Position numbers and translations under genes: made by a program. From contig NZ_LVYD01000065.1 of assembly GCF_002077945.1 (NCBI RefSeq), positions 29,313-93,312 of the forward strand: DNA of 64,000 nucleotides, given 5' to 3'. Source of the DNA: Niastella vici. Lineage in GTDB: Bacteria > Bacteroidota > Bacteroidia > Chitinophagales > Chitinophagaceae. Under the pieces are notes generated by a model. The model was not told where the DNA came from, searched no databases, and worked only from the letters and a program-made list of their open reading frames with translations. Shown here piece after piece: positions 1 through 7,335 of the stretch. The first letter of the stretch is position 1. Each line of letters opens with the position of its first letter.

Positions 1-1
1 A

Positions 2-172
2 TTTAGATATGCAGAATATAACCCGCCGGATGGAGCTAAAGATGCAGACGACATCAAACAATATACCTACGGCCTTAATTATTGGTTCACCTGGAGAACG
101 GTACTCAAAGCAGCTTACCAGTCGCAGAAAGACAATAATGTTTTCTTTTTACAGATAGCCGTTGGTTTTTAA
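2..172 (+). CDS. Porin-like outer-membrane protein, C-terminal end (5' partial)
   Basis: An open frame enters from the left edge and stops with TAA at 170-172, giving the last 56 residues of a larger protein. The piece alternates polar and hydrophobic residues (YTYGLNYWFTW, then TVLKAAYQSQKD) and ends in FFLQIAVGF, so the last residue is Phe, as in proteins inserted by the BAM complex. This is the usual look of the final strands of an OprP/OprO-like porin or related barrel. The substrate cannot be told from this fragment. A small cytochrome lipoprotein follows after 25 bases. Confidence 0.6.
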   Translation, partial: FRYAEYNPPDGAKDADDIKQYTYGLNYWFTWRTVLKAAYQSQKDNNVFFLQIAVGF

Positions 173-197
173 TTCGCCATTTTAAAAAACTGAATGT

Positions 198-461
198 ATG
201 AAACGAAAAATAATTATAACAGCCTCTTTGCTTGTAGCGACACTTATTGTAATCATTCAAAGTTGTGTATCCACAAAAGTAACCGATAAAAGCGGTAACC
301 AGTTATGGAGTGAGAATTGCCAGCGATGTCATAATACACCGCCCAGTTCAGCATTTACCAACATACAATGGGAAATCGTGAACACGCATATGAAGCAAAG
401 GGCTATGCTCACCGATGAGGAGTATAAAAAGATACTTGATTTTATGCAGCAGGGGGATTAA
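198..461 (+). CDS. Small c-type cytochrome-like lipoprotein
   Basis: The 87-residue product starts with a hydrophobic signal sequence ending in a lipobox (IIQSC, Cys23) and then carries one haem-binding motif, CQRCH, at about residues 41-45. It is probably a periplasmic electron carrier or sensor anchored to a membrane. It is very short for a cytochrome c; Met68 in KQRAML could be the distal haem ligand, but this is inferred. The motif is visible directly and the start has no sensible alternative. It lies between a porin fragment and another outer-membrane protein, probably in one transcript. Confidence 0.7.
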   Translation: MKRKIIITASLLVATLIVIIQSCVSTKVTDKSGNQLWSENCQRCHNTPPSSAFTNIQWEIVNTHMKQRAMLTDEEYKKILDFMQQGD

Positions 462-515
462 AGAAAAATGAAAAAGGGCATCGCCAACATTCCAATGCCC
501 CTTAAAAAACAGGTT

Positions 516-1403
516 ATGAATAAGACAACTTTTTTTACCGGCGTTCTTGTGACTCTGATTACAATTGGAGTACACACTTTCGCACAACAACAACCAACAA
601 GTGATTCAATATTCAATAGCAATGGTAAGGACAAATCATATGCCTTAGTTGGCATGACATATAATAGCGATATTGTTTTTTTGGGTCGCAGGAGCCCGGT
701 AAAATCCCCTTATGTATCCGCGTCATTAAGCTATTATAATAAAACTGGTCTGTATTTAACAGGTACTATTTCCTGGTTGGCATCGTCTAAAGGAAAAGGA
801 ATCGATTTATTTACTGCTTCAGGCGGATACGATTACAATAAGAAAAAATTTGTTGCTGGCATTTTTGCTACAGGATATGTTTTTAATAGCAAAAGTCAAA
901 CAGCTAAATCTGCATTAACCGGTAAACTTAATGCCTATGCTGATTATGATTTTGATATACTGGAAATTTATGGTGATGGCACACTTTATTTGAGCAATGA
1001 AATGGATTACGTTTTCAGTTTGGCAGTAAGTCACAATTTTTACGCAAGGAATGGCAAACTGGAAATCAGCCCTTCTTTTTCGTTGTATGCAGGCACCCAA
1101 AACTATTTCAGCAATTACAATAATAACATGCGTTTTGGGCAGCACATGCTTAATAACATAAATATCCCTTCGATGGGAACCGGTATGATGGGTAAAGGGA
1201 CATTTAATATGCTGGATTATGAATTCGGCCTGCCGGTGCAATATCTGCTCAAACGGTTTCAATTTTTTTTCTTCCCGGTATATGCAATACCGGTCAATGC
1301 AGCAACCATTACAGAAAATCAAAATACTTACAAGGAAGACCTTTCAAACACCTTTTACTGGTCTTTGGGGGTGAGTTATAAAATTTCTAAACTAAAAAAA
1401 TAA
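516..1403 (+). CDS. Predicted outer-membrane beta-barrel protein
   Basis: I place the start at ATG 516 (MNKTTFFTG) because it opens a clear signal peptide that ends after HTFAQQ; the frame itself stays open back to ATG 468, which would add 16 residues with no signal character. The mature part of about 270 residues is rich in Tyr, Phe, Asn and Gly with alternating strands (LSYYNKTGLYLTGTISWLAS) and ends in FYWSLGVSYKISKLKK. That suggests a small barrel. I do not recognise the family. The stop is 5 bases before the next start, so it is probably in an operon with the DUF6799 gene. Confidence 0.6.
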   Translation: MNKTTFFTGVLVTLITIGVHTFAQQQPTSDSIFNSNGKDKSYALVGMTYNSDIVFLGRRSPVKSPYVSASLSYYNKTGLYLTGTISWLASSKGKGIDLFTASGGYDYNKKKFVAGIFATGYVFNSKSQTAKSALTGKLNAYADYDFDILEIYGDGTLYLSNEMDYVFSLAVSHNFYARNGKLEISPSFSLYAGTQNYFSNYNNNMRFGQHMLNNINIPSMGTGMMGKGTFNMLDYEFGLPVQYLLKRFQFFFFPVYAIPVNAATITENQNTYKEDLSNTFYWSLGVSYKISKLKK

Positions 1404-1408
1404 GCAAC

Positions 1409-1804
1409 ATGAAAAAGATATTCTTAGCGGCTTTGTCAGTACTATTATTTACAACCATAACCATGGCTCAGCAACAGGGCGAAAACAAAAATCAGCAAAA
1501 TGCCGTGGCAAATGATGAACACCTCATGATGAAAGAAGGGAAGATGTATCATAATGTGACCGGGAAGGAAATGATGCTGGAAAATCCAATGACCATGCCA
1601 AACGGAACTGTGATCCATCCGGATGGGTCTTATCAGTTAAAAAACGGAAAACAAAGGAAGCTGCTCAATGGGCAATGTATGGATATGAATGGCAAAAAAT
1701 ACCGGTCACATCAAATGTTCCAAAAGAGCGTGATGCGAACGCAAGGTGCAAATATGCATGCTGGTAGTAATCATCTAAATATGAATATGAGTGGTCATCA
1801 TTAA
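1409..1804 (+). CDS. DUF6799 domain-containing secreted protein
   Basis: The 131-residue product has a signal peptide ending near TMAQQQ and one DUF6799-like unit at about residues 35-95, recognisable from the repeated pattern HLMMKEGKMYH, MTMPNGTVIHPDGSY, then a LLNGQCMDMNGK end. The tail is rich in Met and His (GANMHAGSNHLNMNMSGHH), residues that can bind soft metals. DUF6799 proteins are common in Bacteroidota metal islands but have no proven role. I infer a periplasmic metal-binding or stress protein. It follows the barrel gene by 5 bases. Confidence 0.72.
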   Translation: MKKIFLAALSVLLFTTITMAQQQGENKNQQNAVANDEHLMMKEGKMYHNVTGKEMMLENPMTMPNGTVIHPDGSYQLKNGKQRKLLNGQCMDMNGKKYRSHQMFQKSVMRTQGANMHAGSNHLNMNMSGHH

Positions 1805-1869
1805 TTTTTGACCTCGTGTATTTGCGAAGCATGCATGTACTGTTGCTATTTCTATATGGAGATGAGAAC

Positions 1870-1892
1870 TTCCCCTTGCGAAAAAAGGGGAA
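1870..1892. other. Perfect 8-bp inverted repeat after the DUF6799 gene
   Basis: TTCCCCTT at 1870-1877 is complementary to AAGGGGAA at 1885-1892, with a 7-base loop. No T-run follows on the plus strand, so it may be a weak or factor-assisted terminator, or simply a structure in the leader of the next gene. Confidence 0.4.
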
Positions 1893-1915
1893 AGGAATTA
1901 AATAAATAACTGTAT

Positions 1916-2446
1916 ATGCGCAAAAGTTTAATAATGATCTGGTTTCTGTGCATCGAAATTACTTTGTCTGCGCAGGTTTATGTAACGCAAACAGGCAATA
2001 TTCAAATAAGTGGGAAATATGGCGACGTAGATATATCAGCGGTGAGCGCTCAACTGCATATGCAAGTGAATTATGACAGAGCGGAAATTAATATGCGGCT
2101 GGTGCTTCCCAGTCTGGTAACAGGTAACGATTCGTTAAACCGGTTGTTGCGCAACCAAACGGATGCTGAAGTACACTTTAGCGGCAAAATGAATATCAGC
2201 TATATTCAAACTAAATCGCATCCCAGGCAAAAATTTTTAACGGCAGGCACGCTGACAATAAATGGTGTCAAGAGGCCTTTCAGCTTTAATTCAGTACTGG
2301 AACATTTTCCCGCAGGAAATAAGAGCTGCAATCTGACGGCTTCATTTACCATTAACCTGGATGAGTTTGGAATCAAAACCGGCCCCCATGAGAACATGGT
2401 GCGTATAAAAATGAATCAACTGGTCTTAAAGAGACCTGGGGAGTAG
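1916..2446 (+). CDS. YceI-like family protein
   Basis: The 176-residue product has a signal peptide ending near TLSAQV and the layout of a YceI lipocalin-like barrel: an early stretch around VDISAVSAQLH, a central LRNQTDAEVHFSG and FLTAGTLTINGVKRPFSF, and a late SFTINLDEFGI. YceI proteins bind long isoprenoid or lipid-like molecules in the periplasm and are often stress-linked. The length is normal for secreted family members. It stands between small envelope proteins, with its own 110-base leader that contains the hairpin at 1870-1892. The ligand is unknown. Confidence 0.75.
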   Translation: MRKSLIMIWFLCIEITLSAQVYVTQTGNIQISGKYGDVDISAVSAQLHMQVNYDRAEINMRLVLPSLVTGNDSLNRLLRNQTDAEVHFSGKMNISYIQTKSHPRQKFLTAGTLTINGVKRPFSFNSVLEHFPAGNKSCNLTASFTINLDEFGIKTGPHENMVRIKMNQLVLKRPGE

Positions 2447-2477
2447 TAAGGTTGTCAACAAGTAAAAAACAAGTTAT

Positions 2478-3107
2478 ATGAAATACATTATTTTAATAGC
2501 AGTCTCCCTCTTAATCATAAGCGGCTGCGGCACATACAGTAACCTTTATTCCGACTACGACAAATCAGCAGACTTTACAAAGTATAAAACGTTTGCCTGG
2601 CTGCCTGATAAAGCAGATACCACTAATACACCTTATAACAATGAAATTATCCGGAATAATATCCGAAACTATTTTGGGCAATGCATGAGCGACAGGGGTT
2701 ATTCCTTTAATGCAGAAAATCCGGATGTACTGATGCAGTTGGTAATTACAAATACCCAAAAAGAAAGGGTTACTACCACCTATCCATCTAATTATTATTA
2801 TCGGCCATATTATTATGGCAGTTATTATTACCATCCGTATACGTTTGGATACTATTACCGCTATTATCCATCCTACAATTATTCGGATGGAAGTGGATAC
2901 TCCACCACCCGAACAACAGCGTATGTAAACGGCGCTATCACTTTAAATTTTATCGATAGAATAACCAACAAGCTGGTATGGACGGGCACCGCAGAAGGAG
3001 ACATTTATGACCCAGGTATGATAAGCCGTGACTTGCATCCTGCAGTGCACCGCATTATTGAAAAGTATCCTGTAAAACCCATTAATGGCAAAAACCACCG
3101 CATATAA
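2478..3107 (+). CDS. DUF4136 domain-containing lipoprotein
   Basis: The 209-residue product opens with a lipoprotein signal (LLIISGCGTY, Cys17) and continues with the typical DUF4136 start (SDYDKSADFTKYKTFAWLP). The middle is strikingly rich in Tyr (YYYRPYYYGSYYYHPYTFGYYYRYYP, about residues 105-135), followed by GAITLNFIDRITNKLVWTGTAEGDI, the usual C-terminal core. It is an envelope lipoprotein with no known activity. The start and lipobox are clear. It follows the YceI gene by 31 bases. Confidence 0.8.
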   Translation: MKYIILIAVSLLIISGCGTYSNLYSDYDKSADFTKYKTFAWLPDKADTTNTPYNNEIIRNNIRNYFGQCMSDRGYSFNAENPDVLMQLVITNTQKERVTTTYPSNYYYRPYYYGSYYYHPYTFGYYYRYYPSYNYSDGSGYSTTRTTAYVNGAITLNFIDRITNKLVWTGTAEGDIYDPGMISRDLHPAVHRIIEKYPVKPINGKNHRI

Positions 3108-3120
3108 TAAACGATTACAG

Positions 3121-3352
3121 ATGAAAACGAATAACGAAATCATATTGCAATCCCTCGGTGCCGCCCAAACCGTAACAGGTTCTAAACATGATGGAAACGA
3201 TTGGCCATTTGAAAAAAGCAGGCATGAAACCACCAATATGCATCGAAATTGCAGGTGACCGGATGTATTCTATTACCCATCTTTCCAACGCAATTAAAGT
3301 GGATGAATTGCTCGCAGAGGAGATTTGTAAAAATTGTTTTGTGGTTAATTAA
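3121..3352 (+). pseudogene. MBL-fold exonuclease-like remnant joined to an unrelated tail
   Basis: A frame from ATG 3121 begins with ILQSLGAAQTVTGSKH, which matches the start of MBL-fold RNA-processing exonuclease-like hydrolases (FLGAA..VTGS), but no HxHxDH metal site follows and the frame ends at 3256-3258. An overlapping second frame from ATG 3188 to 3352 encodes about 54 residues (KPPICIEIAGDRMYSITHLSNAI) that I do not recognise. The simplest reading is a deletion that fused the 5' end of one gene to the 3' end of another. Neither piece can be a working enzyme. Confidence 0.5.
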
Positions 3353-3362
3353 ACAAAGTTTT

Positions 3363-3881
3363 ATGAAATCTATTTCAAGAATTGAAAACTATAATGCAAC
3401 ACCTGAACAGGTATTCAAGTGTATTGATGATCTAGGCGTAACAGGCATGCACATGACGGAATCTTCTGCGATGATGATGGGCAGCAAACTTCACCTTGAA
3501 TACCTGACAGAAAACCATACGGGTTTGGGTTCCCGGTACAGGTGGACAGGTAGAATGATGGGTACGTCAATGGGTTTTAACGTGGAAGTAACGAAATGGA
3601 CTGCCGCCGAAGAAAAGATTTGGGAAACCATTGGGAATACTAGACTCATAATTTATTCCTGGTACAGAATACATTTAATAGTTACTCCAATGCCTGATGG
3701 AGCTAAAGCCGAGTTGTCTATCAGCTATGAAAAACCAAAAGAATTCTTTAATAATATTTTGTCTTTCCTTTTTGCTGATTGGTATTGCAAATGGTGCTTA
3801 AAACACATGTTGGGGGATGCAAAAAAAGCGCTCGGGATGAAGGCAAATAATACGAAACATTTTAAAAACAAAAAATTATGA
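3363..3881 (+). CDS. SRPBCC family (START/polyketide-cyclase-like) protein
   Basis: I choose ATG 3363 (MKSISRIENYNATPEQVFKCIDDL), because this is where SRPBCC similarity begins; the frame stays open upstream to 3249 but there it covers the remnant before it. The 172-residue product has the usual helix-grip pattern: an N-terminal strand and PEQVFKCIDD helix, a run of strands (GSKLHLEYL, SRYRWTGRMMG), and a C-terminal helix. The family binds hydrophobic ligands in the cytoplasm. The ligand is unknown. The stop overlaps the amylase start by four bases (ATGA), so the two are probably translated together. Confidence 0.7.
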   Translation: MKSISRIENYNATPEQVFKCIDDLGVTGMHMTESSAMMMGSKLHLEYLTENHTGLGSRYRWTGRMMGTSMGFNVEVTKWTAAEEKIWETIGNTRLIIYSWYRIHLIVTPMPDGAKAELSISYEKPKEFFNNILSFLFADWYCKWCLKHMLGDAKKALGMKANNTKHFKNKKL

Positions 3882-5566
3882 AATCGGTTCATGATATAGA
3901 CCTGTCTCCTAAACCGGGTAAAAAATACTGGAAGAGTTGTCATCGCGAATGGCGGGAGGAGTTCATCTATTTTTTATTGGTTGACCGCTTTCATGACAGC
4001 AATAAACGGCACAAAGCAGATTTTGATGTAAGGCATCCCGGTTTTGGTGATGATGTGCAATTAAGTAAGCAATGCGGCGGTACACTTCGCGGTATCATCG
4101 ATCAACTTGAATATATCAAAAACCTGGGGTGTACATCCATCTGGCTCAGCCCTGTTTTTAAAAATAATCCTGAATCGTATCATGGTTATGCTATTGAGAA
4201 TTATTTGGAGATAGACGAACGTTTTGGCACAAAGGACGACCTGGAAGATTTGGTAGAAATGGCGCATGATTATGACATGCGGGTGTTCCTTGATATTGTG
4301 TTGCATCATGCCGGTAATAATTGGACTTATCCGGGTGGTTACGACTATTATTATTACGAAGGTATTGAATTTCCATTTGGCAACTGGCGATACGAAGACA
4401 AGCCAATTCCCATTGAATTGCGTAACCCCGCTTTGTACGGGCGCAAAGGGCAGATAAAACATTTTGATGCATACCCTGAAACAAGAGATGGCGATTTTTT
4501 TAGTCTAAAAGCATTTAAAAACGATGAATCGAGAGAAGCGATTTATGTACAAAAAATACTAACCGCTATTCATTGTTATTGGATACGGGAGGTTGATATA
4601 GATGGTTTCAGGCTGGATGCCGTAAAGCATATGGGAGAGCTGGCCATCAGCCGTTTTTGTTCTTATATAAGAGAGTATGCTTACTCTCTGGGTAAAAGAA
4701 ATTTCTTTTTGTTTGGAGAATTGGTTGGTGCTGATGCTATGTTTAGCCATTATGTTGGCCCCAAAACACTGGCCACCTATAATGACCAGAATCTTTATTA
4801 CGGATTAAATTCCGTGTTGGATTTTCAGTTATACTTTGCACTGGAAGGAGTAATCAAAGGAAAGGATTCACCAGGAAAATTAATTGAGAGATATACTGAA
4901 TTGCAAAAAAATGCTTTGGACAGGGGCGAATATGGTGAGTTCCTCGTGACCTTTCTTGATAATCATGACCAGATAGGTGATGAATTCAAACACCGGTTTG
5001 GGTACAATTCCGAACCGGAACAAATCATTGCCGGCATTGCCTTTTTACTTTGTGCGCTGGGTACCCCTTGTATTTATTATGGTACGGAACAGGGACTGGA
5101 TGGATGCGGTAAAGGAGACCGTTACATCAGGGAATGCCTGTTCAATCCGAACGATAAGACTACAGATTTACTCAATCAGCAATCAGAGATATATAAAGCC
5201 ATTGCTTCAATTGCACACTTCAGAAATGAAAGCAACATATTGAGATTTGGTAGAATGTTTATGCGGGAAACCTCAAAAGATAATATTCACTTCCATTTGC
5301 CTGAATGCAACAAATGCACTCTGGCGTTTTCCAGGATATTATATGACCAGGAAGTAGTGTTCGTTTTTAATTCATCTATCTGTGATGCAAGAGAAGAGCA
5401 CATCATGGTGGATTGCCAGTTAAACCACAGTCGTAAATGGATGACACCTGTTTATGGTTATAAAAGCAATGTGGAAATACTGCATTCAGAGAATCCTGCT
5501 AACCCCGTTTGCTATATCAAATTGTATTTAAAGCCGATGCAACTGGTGATATTGAAAAATTATTGA
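3878..5566 (+). CDS. GH13 alpha-amylase family glycoside hydrolase
   Basis: The 562-residue product carries the conserved GH13 regions in order: GCTSIWLSPVF and DIVLHHAGNN (region I), GFRLDAVKHMGE with the nucleophile Asp (region II, about residue 248), FGELVGAD with the acid/base Glu (region III, about 282), and FLDNHDQIGDE with the transition-state Asp (region IV, about 364). It should cleave or rearrange alpha-1,4/1,6 glucans or related sugars. No signal peptide is visible, so it is probably cytoplasmic and may act on glycogen or trehalose-type substrates; the exact one cannot be told. It overlaps the SRPBCC gene by 4 bases. Confidence 0.85.
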   Translation: MKSVHDIDLSPKPGKKYWKSCHREWREEFIYFLLVDRFHDSNKRHKADFDVRHPGFGDDVQLSKQCGGTLRGIIDQLEYIKNLGCTSIWLSPVFKNNPESYHGYAIENYLEIDERFGTKDDLEDLVEMAHDYDMRVFLDIVLHHAGNNWTYPGGYDYYYYEGIEFPFGNWRYEDKPIPIELRNPALYGRKGQIKHFDAYPETRDGDFFSLKAFKNDESREAIYVQKILTAIHCYWIREVDIDGFRLDAVKHMGELAISRFCSYIREYAYSLGKRNFFLFGELVGADAMFSHYVGPKTLATYNDQNLYYGLNSVLDFQLYFALEGVIKGKDSPGKLIERYTELQKNALDRGEYGEFLVTFLDNHDQIGDEFKHRFGYNSEPEQIIAGIAFLLCALGTPCIYYGTEQGLDGCGKGDRYIRECLFNPNDKTTDLLNQQSEIYKAIASIAHFRNESNILRFGRMFMRETSKDNIHFHLPECNKCTLAFSRILYDQEVVFVFNSSICDAREEHIMVDCQLNHSRKWMTPVYGYKSNVEILHSENPANPVCYIKLYLKPMQLVILKNY

Positions 5567-5685
5567 GATTATTCAGCTAACTGTATAATCAGATATTGGT
5601 ATGACAAAAATCAGTTTTAGCAGCAATGGCAGTCATGTTTTTTTCACAGGATTTGAAAGATCTTTAAGACTAGCAATCTGATAAT

Positions 5686-5991
5686 ATGGCTAAAAACATT
5701 AACAAGAGACCCAATAAAGATGAGATGCAGGAAATGGCCGAAGCAATGAAGGCAATGGCGCATTCAGACAGGCTGGCAATACTGAAACTGTTATGCAAAA
5801 ATCAGGCAGATGGTTTGACGGTGAAAACATTATATGAAAGGCTACAGCTTCAACAACCCATTGTATCCCGTCACCTGAATATATTAAAAAGCGCAGGAGT
5901 GGTAAGACGGATTCGGGACGGCCAAAAGATATCTTATTGTGTGTGCATAGATAAAAAAAATATAGAATCGCTTTTAAAATGCTTTTGCTGA
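5686..5991 (+). CDS. ArsR-family winged-helix repressor
   Basis: The 101-residue product has the ArsR/SmtB fold pattern: MAEAMKAMAHSDRLAILKLL, the recognition helix region around LQLQQPIVSRHLNILKSAGVV, and the wing RRIRDGQKISYCVC. Cysteines in LLCKN, YCVC and the terminal LLKCFC could bind metal, but the classic ELCVCDL motif is absent, so the inducer is uncertain. It sits 58 bases before the efflux cluster and, by position, probably represses it. Some related ArsR proteins answer to redox rather than metals. Confidence 0.8.
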   Translation: MAKNINKRPNKDEMQEMAEAMKAMAHSDRLAILKLLCKNQADGLTVKTLYERLQLQQPIVSRHLNILKSAGVVRRIRDGQKISYCVCIDKKNIESLLKCFC

Positions 5992-6049
5992 TTTTTTTTA
6001 ACGGAACTAATCATGCATCCTCTTAATTAAATAATTAAATGGTATTACT

Positions 6050-7321
6050 ATGATTGAAAAAATAGTTTCCTGGTCAATTCGAAACCGATTCTTTGTTTGG
6101 ATCGGGATCATCATGATAGCGGTCGGTGGTGTTTATGCTATACAGCAAACACCAGTCGATGCATTGCCCGACCTTTCCGAAAACCAGGTTATTATTTTTA
6201 CCGAATACATGGGTCGTAATCCCAAAATCATGGAAGATCAGATTACCTATCCGCTCGTTTCAAATTTGCAGGGAATTCCCCGTATTAAGTCGATAAGAGC
6301 GGCTTCTATGTTTGGCATGAGTTTCATTTTTGTGGTTTTTAAAGATGATGTGGATGTATATTGGGCACGCACCAGAGTGTTGGAAAGACTTAATTATGCA
6401 CAAAAATTTTTACCACAAGGTGTAACGCCTTCCCTCGGACCTGATGGAACAGGTTTAGGCCACGTTTTTTGGTATACACTGGAGGGCAAAGGATATAACC
6501 TGGGAGAATTAAGGGCGCTGCAGGACTGGTATGTAAAATTTGCTTTACAAAATGTTGAAGGAGTAAGCGAAGTGGCTTCTTTCGGTGGCTTTCAAAAGCG
6601 GTACCAGGTAACGCTTGATCCACATAAACTCGTTTATTACGGTATTCCATTAATGGATGTAACCAGGGCTGTTGCTGCGAATAATCGGGACGTAGGCGGT
6701 AGTTTGTATGAAATGAATGCCACCGGTTACCTTATTCGCGGGCTGGGTTATATTACCAGCCTTGATGATATCAAAGAAATCCCTATTGGTACTTATAGAT
6801 CAATTCCAATCAGATTAAGCGATATAGCGGAAGTTCAAATGAGTTCTGATTTAAGACTGGGCATTGTTGATGAAAACGGAGAAGGTGAAGTAGTAGGTGG
6901 CATCGTGGTAATGCGTTTTGGCGAAAACGCCAAGGATGTAATAGAAAGAGCTAAGGTAAAAATGAAGGAAATTGAAAAAGGTCTCCCTGCGGGTGTAAAA
7001 TTTAAGGCAGCTTATGATCGCAGCGATCTGATTTTGGCAGCCATTGGTACTTTAAAGGAAGCCTTATGGCAGGAAGTACTGATCGTTTGTATTGTGGTAA
7101 TACTTTTTCTATTCAGCATTAAAAGCGGACTGGTTGCTATTATGTCAATTTTATTGTCTGTTCTTATAGGTTTTATCCTAATGAGATTGTTTGGCATAAC
7201 CGCCAATATTTTGTCGTTAGGTGGTATTGCACTGGCAATAGGTGATGTGGTTGATCCGGGCATAGTAATGGCTGAAAATGCATATCGATCGCTGACAAAC
7301 CGTGTGCTCAAAATCAAATAA
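6050..7321 (+). CDS. CusA-type RND pump, N-terminal half (split gene)
   Basis: The 423 residues match the first part of heavy-metal RND permeases: TM1 (RNRFFVWIGIIMIAVGGVYA), the start of the porter domain (VDALPDLSENQVIIFTEYMGR), and TM2-TM4, ending just after LGGIALAIGDVVDPGIVMAENAYRSL. The TM4 pattern (G-x-x-VD-x-x-IVM-x-EN) is of the CusA type that moves Cu(I)/Ag(I), not the DFGxxVDG type of CzcA. The frame stops at 7319-7321. The rest of the pump is in another frame from 7336, in the cytoplasmic loop after TM4. The two halves total 1,071 residues, about a full pump. It could be a frameshifted gene or a genuine two-chain pump. Confidence 0.8.
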   Translation: MIEKIVSWSIRNRFFVWIGIIMIAVGGVYAIQQTPVDALPDLSENQVIIFTEYMGRNPKIMEDQITYPLVSNLQGIPRIKSIRAASMFGMSFIFVVFKDDVDVYWARTRVLERLNYAQKFLPQGVTPSLGPDGTGLGHVFWYTLEGKGYNLGELRALQDWYVKFALQNVEGVSEVASFGGFQKRYQVTLDPHKLVYYGIPLMDVTRAVAANNRDVGGSLYEMNATGYLIRGLGYITSLDDIKEIPIGTYRSIPIRLSDIAEVQMSSDLRLGIVDENGEGEVVGGIVVMRFGENAKDVIERAKVKMKEIEKGLPAGVKFKAAYDRSDLILAAIGTLKEALWQEVLIVCIVVILFLFSIKSGLVAIMSILLSVLIGFILMRLFGITANILSLGGIALAIGDVVDPGIVMAENAYRSLTNRVLKIK

Positions 7322-7335
7322 AAAAATAATCCTGT

